A DNA stretch of 64,000 nucleotides from Marisediminicola antarctica (GTDB lineage: Bacteria; Actinomycetota; Actinomycetes; Actinomycetales; Microbacteriaceae): positions 496,001-560,000 of the forward strand of contig NZ_CP017146.1 in the NCBI RefSeq assembly GCF_009930795.1. Reading direction: 5' to 3'. The notes under the pieces are model-generated. The model saw only the letters and a list, made by a program, of their open reading frames with translations, did no database searches and was not told where the DNA came from. This document shows positions 1 to 9,181 of the stretch, one piece after another; positions within the stretch are counted from its first letter, which is position 1, and each line of letters begins with the position of its first letter. The position numbers were made by a program, and so were the translations under genes.

Positions 1-2198
1 GCGGCGTCGCCCAGGCGGGAGTGGTGCGCACCGCCCGCTCATTGCTGCGGCTGAACCAACGCGATGGCACCGACTGTCCCGGATGCGCCTGGCCCGAGTC
101 GCAGGGACACCGCAAGACCGCGGAGTTTTGCGAGAACGGAGCGAAGGCCGTCGCCGAGGAGGCGACGCTGCGCACTGTCACGCCCGAATTCTGGGCGAAG
201 CACTCGATCGCCGAGCTGGCTGAGAAGACCGAGTATTGGCTCGGCAACCAGGGCCGCATCACCCACCCCGTCGTCATCCGCCCGGGCGACACCCATTATT
301 CGCAGATCTCCTGGGACGACGCGTTCGAGCTCATCGGCGAGTCCATCCGCGCCACCGTGCCGGAGCGCACCGTCTTCTACACCTCAGGGCGCACCGCCAA
401 TGAGGCCGCGTTCATGTACCAGCTGTTCGCCCGGTCGATCGGCACCAACAACCTGCCCGACTGCTCGAATATGTGCCACGAGTCCTCGGGCTCGGCGCTC
501 AACCCGACCATCGGCATCGGCAAGGGCACCGTTTCTCTAGAGGATATTCACCAGGCGGAATTGATCTTCGTCATCGGGCAGAACCCGGGCACGAATCATC
601 CGCGGATGCTGTCTGCTCTCGCCGAATGCAAAGACAACGGCGGCAAGATCGTCGCCGTCAATCCGCTGCCCGAGGCTGGCCTGTTCAACTTCAAGGACCC
701 GCAGACCGCTTCAGGAGTGCTCGGAAACGGCACGAACCTCGCCGATGAGTTTCTGCAGATCAAGGTCGGGGCCGACCTCGCGCTGTTCCAGGCCCTCGGC
801 CATCTGCTGCTCGAGGAGGAGGAGCGCGTTCCCGGCTCCGTTGTCGACCACGAGTTCGTCGCCGCGAACACCGACGGCATCGACGCCTACCGCGCCGCCC
901 GGAAGACCATCGACTGGGACGAGACCGAGGCGGCCACCGGCCTCTCCAGGCTCGAGATCGCGAAGGTCGCCCAGATGATGGTCACGTCGAAGGCGACCAT
1001 CATCTGCTGGGCGCTGGGTCTCACCCAGCAGCCGCACTCGGTCAACACGCTCAAGGAGATCATCAACCTGCTCCTACTGCAGGGCAACTTCGGCAAGCCG
1101 GGCGCGGGGGCCTGCCCCGTACGCGGGCACTCCAACGTGCAGGGCGACCGCACGATGGGTGTCTGGGAGAAGCCGAAGGAGTGGATGCTCGATGCTCTCG
1201 ACAAGGAGTTCGGCATCACGTCGCCGCGCGAGCACGGCCTCGACTCGGTCGACACCGTCGAGGCGTTCGAGAACGACGAGGTTGACGTCTTCGTCTCGAT
1301 GGGCGGCAACTTTGCCCTCGCGTGCTCAGACACCGTGGCGCTCGAGGGAGCGATGCAGCGTGTGGGCCTGACCGTCTCGGTGTCCACGAAGCCGAACCGG
1401 TCGCACGTCATGCACGGACGCACCTCGCTCATCCTGCCGACGCTCGGCCGCACCGACACCGACGACAAGCATCCGGGTGGGCGCCAGGTTCTCTCGGTCG
1501 AGGACTCGATGTCGGTTGTGCGCACGACACAGGGTCGGCTCACGCCGGTCTCAGATCACCTGCTCGCCGAGCCCGTGATCGTCGCCCGGATGGCCAGGGC
1601 CACGCTTGGTGACGACCACCCGGTCAACTGGAAGGGCATGGCCGAGGATTACGACGTCATCCGCGACCACATCGCGCGAGTGCTGCCCGGGTTCGAGGAC
1701 TTCAACAAGCGGCTCAAGACGAAGAACGGCTTTGTGCTGCCGAACCCGCCGCGCGACACCCGTAGCTTCGCGACCGACATTGGGCTGGCACGGTTTACCG
1801 TGAGCCCGCTGGAGTACCTGACCCCACCGGCTGGCCACCTCATCCTGCAGACCATGCGCAGCCACGACCAGTACAACACCACGTTCTACGGGCTGGATGA
1901 CCGCTACCGTGGCATCTCCGGAGGACGTCGCGTGATCCTGATCAACAAGGATGACGCGGTCGACATGGGATTCGCGGATGGCGACATGGTCGACGTCATC
2001 AGCACGTTCCAGGGGTCGGAGCGGCGGGCCGACAAGTTCAGGCTTGTGGCCTATCCGACGCCTCGCGGATGCGTCGCAGCGTACTTCCCGGAAGCGAACG
2101 CGCTCATGCACCGCGAGCTCGTGGCGCGCGAGTCGAACACGCCCGGCTACAAGGCCATGGCGGTGCGATTCGTGGCGCACGAGGAGAAGGCGGCGTAG
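1..2198 (+). CDS. FdhF/YdeP-type molybdopterin oxidoreductase, 5' end off the window
   Basis: C-terminal ~730 residues of a molybdopterin-dependent oxidoreductase of the FdhF/YdeP (formate dehydrogenase alpha-like) family. The reading frame is open to base 3 and the residues before the GTG at 21 (GVAQAGVVRTA) still match the family, so the true start lies upstream of the window. Visible family features are a Cys pair (CPGC) near the start, the FCENGAKAVAEEAT block, SNMCHESSG, IGQNPGTNHPRML, GHSNVQGDRTMG, and a C-terminal molydopterin dinucleotide-binding domain (roughly the last 120 residues, from HLILQTMRSHDQYNTTFYG). The physiological substrate of YdeP-type members is not established, so formate is not certain. 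fdhD (4267-5118) and moaA (9182-10246) nearby supply cofactor sulfuration and synthesis functions. Confidence 0.92.
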   Translation, partial: GVAQAGVVRTARSLLRLNQRDGTDCPGCAWPESQGHRKTAEFCENGAKAVAEEATLRTVTPEFWAKHSIAELAEKTEYWLGNQGRITHPVVIRPGDTHYSQISWDDAFELIGESIRATVPERTVFYTSGRTANEAAFMYQLFARSIGTNNLPDCSNMCHESSGSALNPTIGIGKGTVSLEDIHQAELIFVIGQNPGTNHPRMLSALAECKDNGGKIVAVNPLPEAGLFNFKDPQTASGVLGNGTNLADEFLQIKVGADLALFQALGHLLLEEEERVPGSVVDHEFVAANTDGIDAYRAARKTIDWDETEAATGLSRLEIAKVAQMMVTSKATIICWALGLTQQPHSVNTLKEIINLLLLQGNFGKPGAGACPVRGHSNVQGDRTMGVWEKPKEWMLDALDKEFGITSPREHGLDSVDTVEAFENDEVDVFVSMGGNFALACSDTVALEGAMQRVGLTVSVSTKPNRSHVMHGRTSLILPTLGRTDTDDKHPGGRQVLSVEDSMSVVRTTQGRLTPVSDHLLAEPVIVARMARATLGDDHPVNWKGMAEDYDVIRDHIARVLPGFEDFNKRLKTKNGFVLPNPPRDTRSFATDIGLARFTVSPLEYLTPPAGHLILQTMRSHDQYNTTFYGLDDRYRGISGGRRVILINKDDAVDMGFADGDMVDVISTFQGSERRADKFRLVAYPTPRGCVAAYFPEANALMHRELVARESNTPGYKAMAVRFVAHEEKAA

Positions 2199-2525
2199 CG
2201 CCCGCAGATTGTGTAGGTCGCTTAGCGGTTTCTGCTGGTTGAGCAGGTCGCATAGCGACCGTGTCGAAACCCGTCCGCAGCCGGCGGATGGTCGGCTAGG
2301 AGCGCGGGTTGCGCCCGTCGTTGTGGGAGAAAAGACGGCAGGGATGGATGCGCTGGTCCGGCCGCGTGCGTCGGCTCGCGGACTTCGTTGGTTGCCAGCC
2401 TTCGGCTAGTTGAGGTCGCGTAGTTGTTTCGGCGAGTTGGGCAGGTCGCGTAGCGACTGTGGCGAAACCTGGCCGTGCCCGGCCTGTGGTCATGGCAGTG
2501 CTGGTGGTCATGGCAGTGCTGGTGG
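2199..2525. other. intergenic region with degenerate inverted-repeat elements
   Basis: About 330 bases without a credible gene. It holds one clear copy of the GGTTGAGCAGG...GTGTCGAAACC element (2229-2271), a more diverged relative around 2408-2470 (GGCAGGTCGCGTAGCGACTGTGGCGAAACC-like), and the start of an 18-bp tandem repeat. Short open frames here have no family resemblance. Confidence 0.6.
2229..2271 (+). repeat. dispersed terminator-like repeat, copy 1
   Basis: A 43-base element (TTTCTGCTGGTTGAGCAGG through GTGTCGAAACC) that recurs nearly identically at 48805-48847, with an inverted half-copy at 4237-4275. It has internal dyads (GCTGGTTGAGC; GGTCGC-ATA-GCGACC) and each copy sits just after a stop codon, here 31 bases past the molybdopterin oxidoreductase. 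A role as a terminator or REP-like element is inference. Confidence 0.7.
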
Positions 2526-2541
2526 TCATGGCAGTGCTGGT
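2488..2541 (+). repeat. 18-bp perfect tandem repeat, three copies
   Basis: Three identical head-to-tail copies of GGTCATGGCAGTGCTGGT at 2488-2505, 2506-2523 and 2524-2541. The third copy contains the stop codon of the minus-strand HNH gene (2526-2528), so repeat expansion has reached the 3' end of that gene. Number of copies is likely variable between strains (inference). Confidence 0.9.
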
Positions 2542-4106
2542 GTGGGGAGTTTTCCGCCGCGTTTGGGTGTGCGGGTGGGGTCGATGTGTGTGGGTGGGGT
2601 GAACCAGGGGGTGTTGTCGGTGACCTGCACGGTCCATCCTTTGTGGATGATGTGGTGGTGTCCGGTGCATAACAGGATGCCGTTGTTGAGGTTTGTTGTG
2701 CCTCCGTGGGACCACCAGTGGATGTGGTGGGCTTCGGTGTAGGAGGGTGGTCTGCCGCAGCCGGTGATGGCGCAGCCGCCGTCGCGTTCGGCGAATGCGA
2801 TCCGTTGGGCGCGGGTGAATAGTCGTCTCCCGGTGCCGAGGTCGAGGATTTGGCTGTTCCCGCCGAGGACTGCGGGGATCAGTTCCGCGTCCGCGGCAAG
2901 CCTGCGGGCGGCACCAGCCGTGATGGGGTCCTCGACCCCGTCGAGGTGTGCTGCGCCGAGGCCGGAGTGGAGTTGTTCCAGCGTCATCCGGATGATCAGG
3001 GTGGTGTGTGGGAGGAGTCCTGGTGCGGTGGTGCAGCCCATCATGTGCCGGGCCACATCGATCAGAGCGTCGGCGGCGATCCGAGGGATCGTCCGCGGGT
3101 CGGGGAGCTCGACATGATGGTCACCGCACGCGTCCCGGTCGAGACCCTCATCGCCCATGCCGTGGCCGTGGTCGTGGCCGCCGGCGGTCCCCGCAGGTCC
3201 TGTCGGGTCGGTGTCGAAGCGGACGGCGCGGAGGGCGTCGCCGACCATCGCGTCGATCATGGTGCGCACATATCCGGCGCCGAGGGGGTCGAGGTCGATC
3301 GTGCACCGCTCCAAACCGTTGCCCTGTTTGCTCCAGCGCAGCGACCGGGCCGCGATCAGTGCCTCCTCCCGCGGTGCGATCCCATCCGTATCGAGCGCGT
3401 CCCGCCAGGAGATCGACAGCTTCCGCACCGTGTCCGCCGGATGGTGGGCGGCGAAGGTGACCAGTTCCTCCTCCGCCGCGACCAGGTGTACCGGCAGGGC
3501 GCGGGGGGCGGCCTGGGTCAGGGAGGTGATGATCGACTGGGCCGCATCCACCTGCACCACACCGCTGTTCACCGCATCCGCGACCAGCGGGAACGGAGCG
3601 GGAAGGCGCTCCCCGAGCAGGGACACCGGTGCGGTGGTCGCCTCACCCAGCCGGACTGTTCTGCCGGCCTCGGCCAGAGTCACCCGACCCAGTTCCGTGA
3701 TCAGGGAGGCGGGAGAGGTATGCCCGGAAGATTTCGCCAGGCCGCCCTGCCCGAGCGAGGGGCGCGAGCGCACACTCAGCTCCCCCGCCGCACGCACCAG
3801 CAGGGCATCGACGTGTCGTTTGAGGTCGTAGCCGGACTGGATCGCCCGCACCAGCCCCGCATCGGACATGGTCTCCACATCCAGCTGGGACGGAGCGACC
3901 GAGACGAGTCCGAACGATGCTCCGGCTGCACCGACCGAGACGGCTGCAGCCGCTGCGCCGGATCCTGCTCCACGCGCACCGGGCGCATCGGGCGGCCGGG
4001 CATCCGGGTGTTCGCCGACCCGGGCGCCGAACCCGGTGAGCGCACCAGCCCACACCGACGCGAACGCAATAGCGCTGTCAATGAGGGGATCGGTTGCTTT
4101 GGACAT
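2526..4106 (-). CDS. DUF222 / HNH endonuclease domain protein (13E12 repeat family)
   Basis: 526-residue protein with an N-terminal DUF222 region and a C-terminal HNH nuclease domain, seen as CAITGCGRPP, AHHIHWWSHGG, LNNGILLCTGHHHIIH. These proteins are numerous in actinobacterial genomes and are often treated as selfish or mobile nuclease genes, but a function is not established. The ATG at 4106 is preferred (MSKATDPLID) because the upstream in-frame extension to 4247 is atypical in composition. It lies between the molybdopterin oxidoreductase and fdhD, two genes that would otherwise be near neighbours, which suggests insertion. The C-terminal residues run into an 18-bp tandem repeat. Confidence 0.88.
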   Translation of the reverse strand: MSKATDPLIDSAIAFASVWAGALTGFGARVGEHPDARPPDAPGARGAGSGAAAAAVSVGAAGASFGLVSVAPSQLDVETMSDAGLVRAIQSGYDLKRHVDALLVRAAGELSVRSRPSLGQGGLAKSSGHTSPASLITELGRVTLAEAGRTVRLGEATTAPVSLLGERLPAPFPLVADAVNSGVVQVDAAQSIITSLTQAAPRALPVHLVAAEEELVTFAAHHPADTVRKLSISWRDALDTDGIAPREEALIAARSLRWSKQGNGLERCTIDLDPLGAGYVRTMIDAMVGDALRAVRFDTDPTGPAGTAGGHDHGHGMGDEGLDRDACGDHHVELPDPRTIPRIAADALIDVARHMMGCTTAPGLLPHTTLIIRMTLEQLHSGLGAAHLDGVEDPITAGAARRLAADAELIPAVLGGNSQILDLGTGRRLFTRAQRIAFAERDGGCAITGCGRPPSYTEAHHIHWWSHGGTTNLNNGILLCTGHHHIIHKGWTVQVTDNTPWFTPPTHIDPTRTPKRGGKLPTPALP

Positions 4107-4236
4107 ACCCACATAGTGACAGACACCACCGACATTCCAACCGACACCAAACCACACCCTGATCGGGGATATTGCCTGTGGACAACCCTCCTGGAGTACG
4201 GCCTGTGGAGGAGAAGACGCAGGCGCAATAGCGCGG

Positions 4237-4275
4237 GATTTCGACACGCGCGCCAGAGCGCGCTGCTCAGTCGAC
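4237..4275 (-). repeat. dispersed terminator-like repeat, inverted half-copy
   Basis: The ATTTCGACACGCGCGCC...GCGCGCTGCTCA stretch matches the inverted arm seen at 48864-48899. It overlaps the 3' end of fdhD (stop at 4267-4269), where its GCGCGCCAGAGCGCGC dyad could form a terminator hairpin for that minus-strand gene. Confidence 0.55.
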
Positions 4276-5118
4276 GGGCTGCAGCGCGTCCTGCGCGATG
4301 CGCTTGTCGCCCGCGTAGAGCACCATCGACGAACCGCGCATGAATCCGACGAGGGTCATGCCCACCTCGGTCGCGAACTCGGCGGCGAGCGACGAGGGGG
4401 CCGATACGGCGGCGAGCACGGGGATGCCGGCCATCATCGCCTTCTGCGCAAGTTCGAAGCTCGCCCGGCTCGACACCATGAGTACGGTGCCGGTGAGTGG
4501 CAACAGGTTTTCCTTCACGGCCCAGCCGATGACCTTGTCGACCGCGTTGTGGCGACCGACGTCCTCGCGTGCGACGAGCATCTCGCCGGTGGTCCCGTCG
4601 AACAGTGCCGCCGCGTGCAGTCCGCCGGTCTTCTCGAAGACAGCCTGGGCCTCCCGCAGCTTGTCGGGGAAGGTGCTCAGGAGTCCGGCATCCACAACGA
4701 GGGGGTCCTCGTCGACCGAGAACGCCGACTTCGTGCGCACAGCGTCGATGCTCGCCTTGCCACACAGCCCGCACGAGCTGGTCGTGAGGAATGACCGCTC
4801 TAGGCTGGGGTCGGGAGCGGCGACGCCCGGGGCGAGGGTGACATCGAGCACGTTGTAGGTGTTGACTCCTTCGGCGGTCGCTCCGGCGCAGTATCGCGCG
4901 GTGAAAAAATGCTCGCCAGTGGTGATGATGCCCTCGGAGACGAGGAAGCCGGCGGCGAGGTCGAAGTCGTGGCCGGGCGTGCGCATCGTGACCGCGAGGG
5001 AGCGCCCGTTGACGCGCATCTCGAGCGGTTCCTCGACGGCGAGCACGTCGTCGCGCATCACCGACGATTCGCCCAACTTCACCCGAATGATCTTGCGCCT
5101 GGCCGTGATTCTGGTCAT
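4267..5118 (-). CDS. fdhD: FdhD, formate dehydrogenase accessory sulfurtransferase
   Basis: 283-residue FdhD, normal family length. It transfers sulfur from a cysteine desulfurase (IscS in E. coli) to the molybdopterin cofactor of formate dehydrogenase-type enzymes. The diagnostic Cys pair appears as SSCGLCGK; other family blocks are RTPGHDFDLAAGFL, GGLHAAALFD and REDVGRHNAVDKVIGW. The ATG at 5118 (MTRITARRK) is chosen over longer starts because a GGGAGTG ribosome-binding site lies just upstream and length then fits the family. The probable client is the oxidoreductase at 1-2198, on the opposite strand beyond the HNH gene. Confidence 0.96.
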   Translation of the reverse strand: MTRITARRKIIRVKLGESSVMRDDVLAVEEPLEMRVNGRSLAVTMRTPGHDFDLAAGFLVSEGIITTGEHFFTARYCAGATAEGVNTYNVLDVTLAPGVAAPDPSLERSFLTTSSCGLCGKASIDAVRTKSAFSVDEDPLVVDAGLLSTFPDKLREAQAVFEKTGGLHAAALFDGTTGEMLVAREDVGRHNAVDKVIGWAVKENLLPLTGTVLMVSSRASFELAQKAMMAGIPVLAAVSAPSSLAAEFATEVGMTLVGFMRGSSMVLYAGDKRIAQDALQPVD

Positions 5119-5211
5119 TTCACTCCCACTCGTGCCCCTGCCACCTCCCATTCTCCCCCTCCGAGCTGGGCGTGACCGTCGTGACGACGAAGTGACCGCA
5201 GGTAACGGTTG

Positions 5212-5318
5212 TGGAAGCGCTCTCCGATTGTCCTTGTCTTTTGTTGGGAGGTTGTCATATGGTGCATGAGAGCGCTCCCATATGACTTGCCAGCGGGGGT
5301 AGAGCAGGAGCGCTTTCC
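5212..5318 (+). promoter_or_regulatory. three CebR-like LacI-family operators upstream of the GH81 gene
   Basis: Three AGCGCT-centred dyads lie in the 5' region of the GH81 gene: 5212-5225, 5267-5280 (TGAGAGCGCTCCCA) and 5305-5318. Compared with the actinobacterial CebR operator TGGGAGCGCTCCCA they match at 11, 13 and 9 of 14 positions. A weak promoter, TTGTCT (5234-5239) with TATGGT (5258-5263), would place site 2 directly downstream of the -10, suited to repression. Regulation by a CebR-type LacI protein, relieved by glucan oligosaccharides, is inference; no such regulator gene is adjacent. Confidence 0.72.
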
Positions 5319-5358
5319 GGTTTCGCAACGAGGCGGACCGGGGACCAGGGGGAAGCAC

Positions 5359-8300
5359 ATGACTATCTATGACCACGCCCACGGACCAGCGGAATGCCGG
5401 GGGAGTAGAGACTCCAGCAGGTCCCGAGCACGCGGTATTGCAGTCCTCACTGCCGCCGCCGTCATGCTCGGCGGATTCACCGCGACCGGCGCCGCCCACG
5501 CCGAAACCCTTCCGGTTGGAACCGGCAGCTACACCACCAACGCCGTCGGCCCGGCACCCGAGGGCTGCGCGCCGCTCGCGACGGATGCCCGCGCCTACGT
5601 CACGGACTCCGCCCCCGCCGGCGCCGTCCCGACCAACGACTGGTGGTCGTCGCTCCTATTCAAAAAGTACAACTGCGTCGGCAGCGAGCCGCTGCACGCC
5701 CACCCCCTCTCCTACCTTCCGCAGGCTGCTGGCCTGGGCCTGTCGAACACCACGACACCGACCATGAGCGGCACCCCCGGAGGCATCGGAGAGTTCCACT
5801 ACGTCTACGCGCAGGATGTCCTCGTCGGCGTCGCCGGGCTCACCGCCCCCGTCGTCGAGGTCGCGGACTGGACCGACTGGACCGTGACCCCGTCGTGGAG
5901 CGACGGCACCCGGTCGATGACCGCGACGATCGGCCACGGCCTTCCGTTCGGCTGGTACGACATCACCGGCGGCGACGCCGTCATCACCGCTGGTGCCGAC
6001 CTCCGCGTCTGGCTCAACGACGCCGAGCGTATCGGCTTCAGCTCGGGCGGCGCCGACTACGTCGCCTTCGCTCCGACCGGTGCCGCATGGACCGTCGCCG
6101 GCAGCACGCTCAGGAACACCCTTGACGGCAAGGGCTACCTCTCCGTCGCCGCGCTGCCGACGACCCCCGCGGACTCGGATGCTGCTCGCACCGCGATCGC
6201 CGATGATTACACGCCCTACGCGTACGCCAAGGTCACCGGAACCCGCGCCGACTTCGTCTACAACGAGGCCGAGAGCATGGTCGAGACCACCTACACGGCA
6301 GAGACCGAGGTGCTCGAGGGAACCAACTCCGGCACCGTGCTGTCGCTGTATCCGCACCAGAGCGTCTACCTCGACGGCGTGACCGGCGACGGACCGTCGG
6401 CGGGCGCGACCCTCGACCGCACCTACGTCTCCCCTCGCGGAGCCATGACGACGCTCGTCGGCGCCACGTCGTTCACGACGTCCACCCCGTTCACGGGCGT
6501 GCTGCCGGAGCTCCCCGCCGTCGCCACAGGCGAGGGTGACGCCAACGCCCGCCTGGACGCGCTTCTCGACCAGGTCGCTGTCGACCCGATGAGCATCGAC
6601 AACGACGACACCTACTGGACAGGCAAGGCGCTGGGCCGCGCCGCCCGGATCGTGGAAATCGCCGACCAGCTCGACCGCACCGCGGTGCGCGACACGGCAC
6701 TCGCCCAGATGAAGGCCACACTCACCGACTGGTTCACCGCCTCGCCCGGCGAGACCGGGCAGCTGTTCGCATACAACGCCAACTGGGGCACGCTCGTCGG
6801 GTTCCCGGGGTCGTACGGCTCGGACAGGGAGCTCAACGACCACCACTTCCACTACGGATACTTCGTCGTCGCAGCCGCAACGCTGGCGCGCTTCGAACCG
6901 GAGTGGGCGGCAGGCTCGGCGTACGGCGGCATGGTCGACGAACTGATCGCGGACGCGAACAACTTCGACCGCAACGACACCCGGTACCCCTACCTGCGCG
7001 ACTTCGACATCTATGCGGGCCACGACTGGGCATCCGGTCACGGCGCGTTCGGTGCCGGCAACAACCAGGAGTCGAGCTCCGAGGGCCAGAACTTCGCCAA
7101 CGGACTCATCCAGTGGGGCACCGCCACCGGCGACACCGCCACGCGCGATGCGGGGATCTACCTCTACGCCACGCAGACCGCCGCGATCCAGCAGTACTGG
7201 TTCGATGAGTCGGGCGCGATGCCGGATGCCTTCGGGCACAGCACCGCGGGCATGATCTGGGGCGACGGCGGTACGTATTCCACGTGGTTCAGCGCCCAAG
7301 CGGAGATGGTCCAGGGCATCAACACCCTGCCGATCACCGGCGGACACCTGTACCTGGGTTTGCGCCCGACCGACGTCGTGGAGAACTACAACGAGATGGT
7401 CGCCGTCAACGGCGGCAACCCCGACGTCTGGCAGGACATCCTCTGGTCGTACCTCGCACTCGGAGACGGCACTGCGGCGCTTGCAAAGCTCGACAACGAC
7501 CGCGAGTACCCCGAGGAGGAAGGCGAGAGCCGCGCTCACACGTACCACTGGGTTGCGAACCTCGCGACCCTCGGAACCCTCGATTCCAGCATCCACGCCG
7601 ACGACCCGATGGCCGCGGTGTTCAGCAAGAACGGCGCCAGGACCTACGTCGCGAGCAACATCACGCAGGCGCCGATCTCGGTGGCGTTCTCGGATGGCAC
7701 CGTGCTCGATGTACCGGTGGGACAGACGGTGACGTCGGGTGCCCAGGTCTGGAGCGGCGGTGGAGCGCCCAGTGGAGCAGTAGTGCCGACCGATCCGACC
7801 GATCCGACCGATCCGACGGATCCGGGAACTCCCGCAGCAACCACAACCGCGTTCTACCTCGGTGCCACTGGGTCACTTCTCGCCGAACCGGGCACGGCAA
7901 CAACGGCAACGCTGGCACCGCGTAGCGGAATGGATGCTGTTGGCGACGCGTCGGCGGGGCTCGTCCTCACGGCGGAGAATCTGAACGGCACGTTCGCCGG
8001 CAGCCGCACCGCTTTCGACATCGGAGTCGACACCCTTGGAGTCGGAAACGCAACGCGGATCAGGGTCTCCTACGACCTGACCGGTGACGGCACCTATGAC
8101 CGGATGGAGACGTATAACTATTTCCCGACGGACCCGGTGCCCGGCTATGAGCGTTACACCGCGGACCGCGGAATCGCCGAGGTCGTCGGCGACTTGGGAG
8201 CCCTCGCCGACGGTTCGATGAAGGTCGAGCTGTGGAGCGTGCTCGGCAACGCGGAGTCGACGATTGACCTCGCGACCTCGGTCGTGAAGGCTCCCTTCGC

Positions 8301-9066
8301 CGGGCTCACCCTCGGTGCCCCTGAGCCGGACCCGGGGACGGACCCGGGAACCGACCCGGGGACGGACCCGGGAACCGACCCGGGAACGGACCCCGAGCCG
8401 GCGGCCGAGCCGGCGCCCGAGCCGGCGCCCGAGCCGGCGCCCGAGCCGGCGCCCGAGCCGGCGCCCGAGCCGGCACCCGAGCCCGAGGTCGTCGTGCCCG
8501 GAAGCCCCGGCGAGGTGATGCTGGCGCCTGTGGACGGCACCACGATCAACGTGGTCTGGGACGCACCGCTCGAAACCGGGAGCAACCCGATCACCGACTA
8601 CCGCCTCGAGTACCGGGTGCCCGGTGCACCGGAGTGGACGCAGGTGTACGACGCGGTCACGGCCACGACGGGCGCCCAGATCCGGATGCTCGTCCCCGGC
8701 ACCGAGTACCATGTGCGTGTGCAGGCGGCATCCGCCGCCGGACTGGGCGAGTTTTCCCGGCCGGTCGGGGCGAGCACCTTCCCGCCTCCCGCCGTACCCC
8801 GCGGCGCGGTCATCACAGCGAACCGCAAGTCCCTGCTGGTCTCGTGGACGGCGCCGATCTCCGACGGAGGCTTCGCGATCACGGACTATCTGATCGAGAC
8901 GTCAGTCGACGGTGTGAACTGGAGCACCTTCGGCGAAGGCGTCGGCACGGAGACGGGCACGAAGGTCACCGGGCTCTTCCGCAAGACCCAGTACACAGTG
9001 CGGATCGCGGCGGTGAGCGACGTCGGCACCGGCGCCTGGCTCACGACGACGGCCACGACGAAGTAG
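5359..9066 (+). CDS. secreted GH81 endo-beta-1,3-glucanase with two FN3 domains
   Basis: 1235-residue secreted enzyme predicted to cut beta-1,3-glucans such as laminarin or fungal wall glucan. The ATG at 5359 follows AGGGGGAAG; residues 1-48 form a signal peptide ending at AHA/ET. The GH81 catalytic domain fills roughly residues 75-790, with family blocks DRELNDHHFHYGY (about 488) and NQESSSEG (about 569) that carry the catalytic acid/base candidates. Then come a DPT-repeat linker, a beta-rich module of about 160 residues (unassigned, perhaps glucan-binding), a PGTD and PAPE repeat linker (8328-8490), and two fibronectin type III domains (about 1045-1140 and 1145-1234). Three CebR-like operators lie upstream. 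It ends at a terminator-like hairpin. Confidence 0.93.
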   Translation: MTIYDHAHGPAECRGSRDSSRSRARGIAVLTAAAVMLGGFTATGAAHAETLPVGTGSYTTNAVGPAPEGCAPLATDARAYVTDSAPAGAVPTNDWWSSLLFKKYNCVGSEPLHAHPLSYLPQAAGLGLSNTTTPTMSGTPGGIGEFHYVYAQDVLVGVAGLTAPVVEVADWTDWTVTPSWSDGTRSMTATIGHGLPFGWYDITGGDAVITAGADLRVWLNDAERIGFSSGGADYVAFAPTGAAWTVAGSTLRNTLDGKGYLSVAALPTTPADSDAARTAIADDYTPYAYAKVTGTRADFVYNEAESMVETTYTAETEVLEGTNSGTVLSLYPHQSVYLDGVTGDGPSAGATLDRTYVSPRGAMTTLVGATSFTTSTPFTGVLPELPAVATGEGDANARLDALLDQVAVDPMSIDNDDTYWTGKALGRAARIVEIADQLDRTAVRDTALAQMKATLTDWFTASPGETGQLFAYNANWGTLVGFPGSYGSDRELNDHHFHYGYFVVAAATLARFEPEWAAGSAYGGMVDELIADANNFDRNDTRYPYLRDFDIYAGHDWASGHGAFGAGNNQESSSEGQNFANGLIQWGTATGDTATRDAGIYLYATQTAAIQQYWFDESGAMPDAFGHSTAGMIWGDGGTYSTWFSAQAEMVQGINTLPITGGHLYLGLRPTDVVENYNEMVAVNGGNPDVWQDILWSYLALGDGTAALAKLDNDREYPEEEGESRAHTYHWVANLATLGTLDSSIHADDPMAAVFSKNGARTYVASNITQAPISVAFSDGTVLDVPVGQTVTSGAQVWSGGGAPSGAVVPTDPTDPTDPTDPGTPAATTTAFYLGATGSLLAEPGTATTATLAPRSGMDAVGDASAGLVLTAENLNGTFAGSRTAFDIGVDTLGVGNATRIRVSYDLTGDGTYDRMETYNYFPTDPVPGYERYTADRGIAEVVGDLGALADGSMKVELWSVLGNAESTIDLATSVVKAPFAGLTLGAPEPDPGTDPGTDPGTDPGTDPGTDPEPAAEPAPEPAPEPAPEPAPEPAPEPAPEPEVVVPGSPGEVMLAPVDGTTINVVWDAPLETGSNPITDYRLEYRVPGAPEWTQVYDAVTATTGAQIRMLVPGTEYHVRVQAASAAGLGEFSRPVGASTFPPPAVPRGAVITANRKSLLVSWTAPISDGGFAITDYLIETSVDGVNWSTFGEGVGTETGTKVTGLFRKTQYTVRIAAVSDVGTGAWLTTTATTK

Positions 9067-9087
9067 TACACCGCACCGCCAGCAACA

Positions 9088-9128
9088 CAGCGGCGCCCCC
9101 GCATCCGATCGATGCAGGGGCGTTGCTG
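9088..9128 (+). terminator. terminator-like hairpin between GH81 and moaA
   Basis: CAGCGGCGCCCCCGCAT and ATGCAGGGGCGTTGCTG form a 17-bp stem, 14 of the pairs Watson-Crick, around a 7-base loop. It lies 22 bases after the GH81 stop and before the convergent moaA stop, so it could serve both genes. There is no clear T-run. Confidence 0.65.
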
Positions 9129-9181
9129 GGTTCGGGGCATCCGCTCCACAAGGGATTTCGCGGCGCCTGACAAACCGGGCG

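Noticed and set aside
2850-4343. 497-residue plus-strand frame opposite the DUF222/HNH gene
   Set aside because: HNH motifs on the minus strand are unmistakable; the opposite frame has only Arg/Gly-rich sequence.
5656-7596. 646-residue open frame opposite the GH81 catalytic domain
   Set aside because: Compositionally a shadow of the GH81 frame with no recognisable motif.
8328-8490. possible CRISPR-like array in the GH81 gene
   Set aside because: The 12-bp periodicity encodes a Pro/Ala/Glu linker in frame; no spacers and no cas genes.
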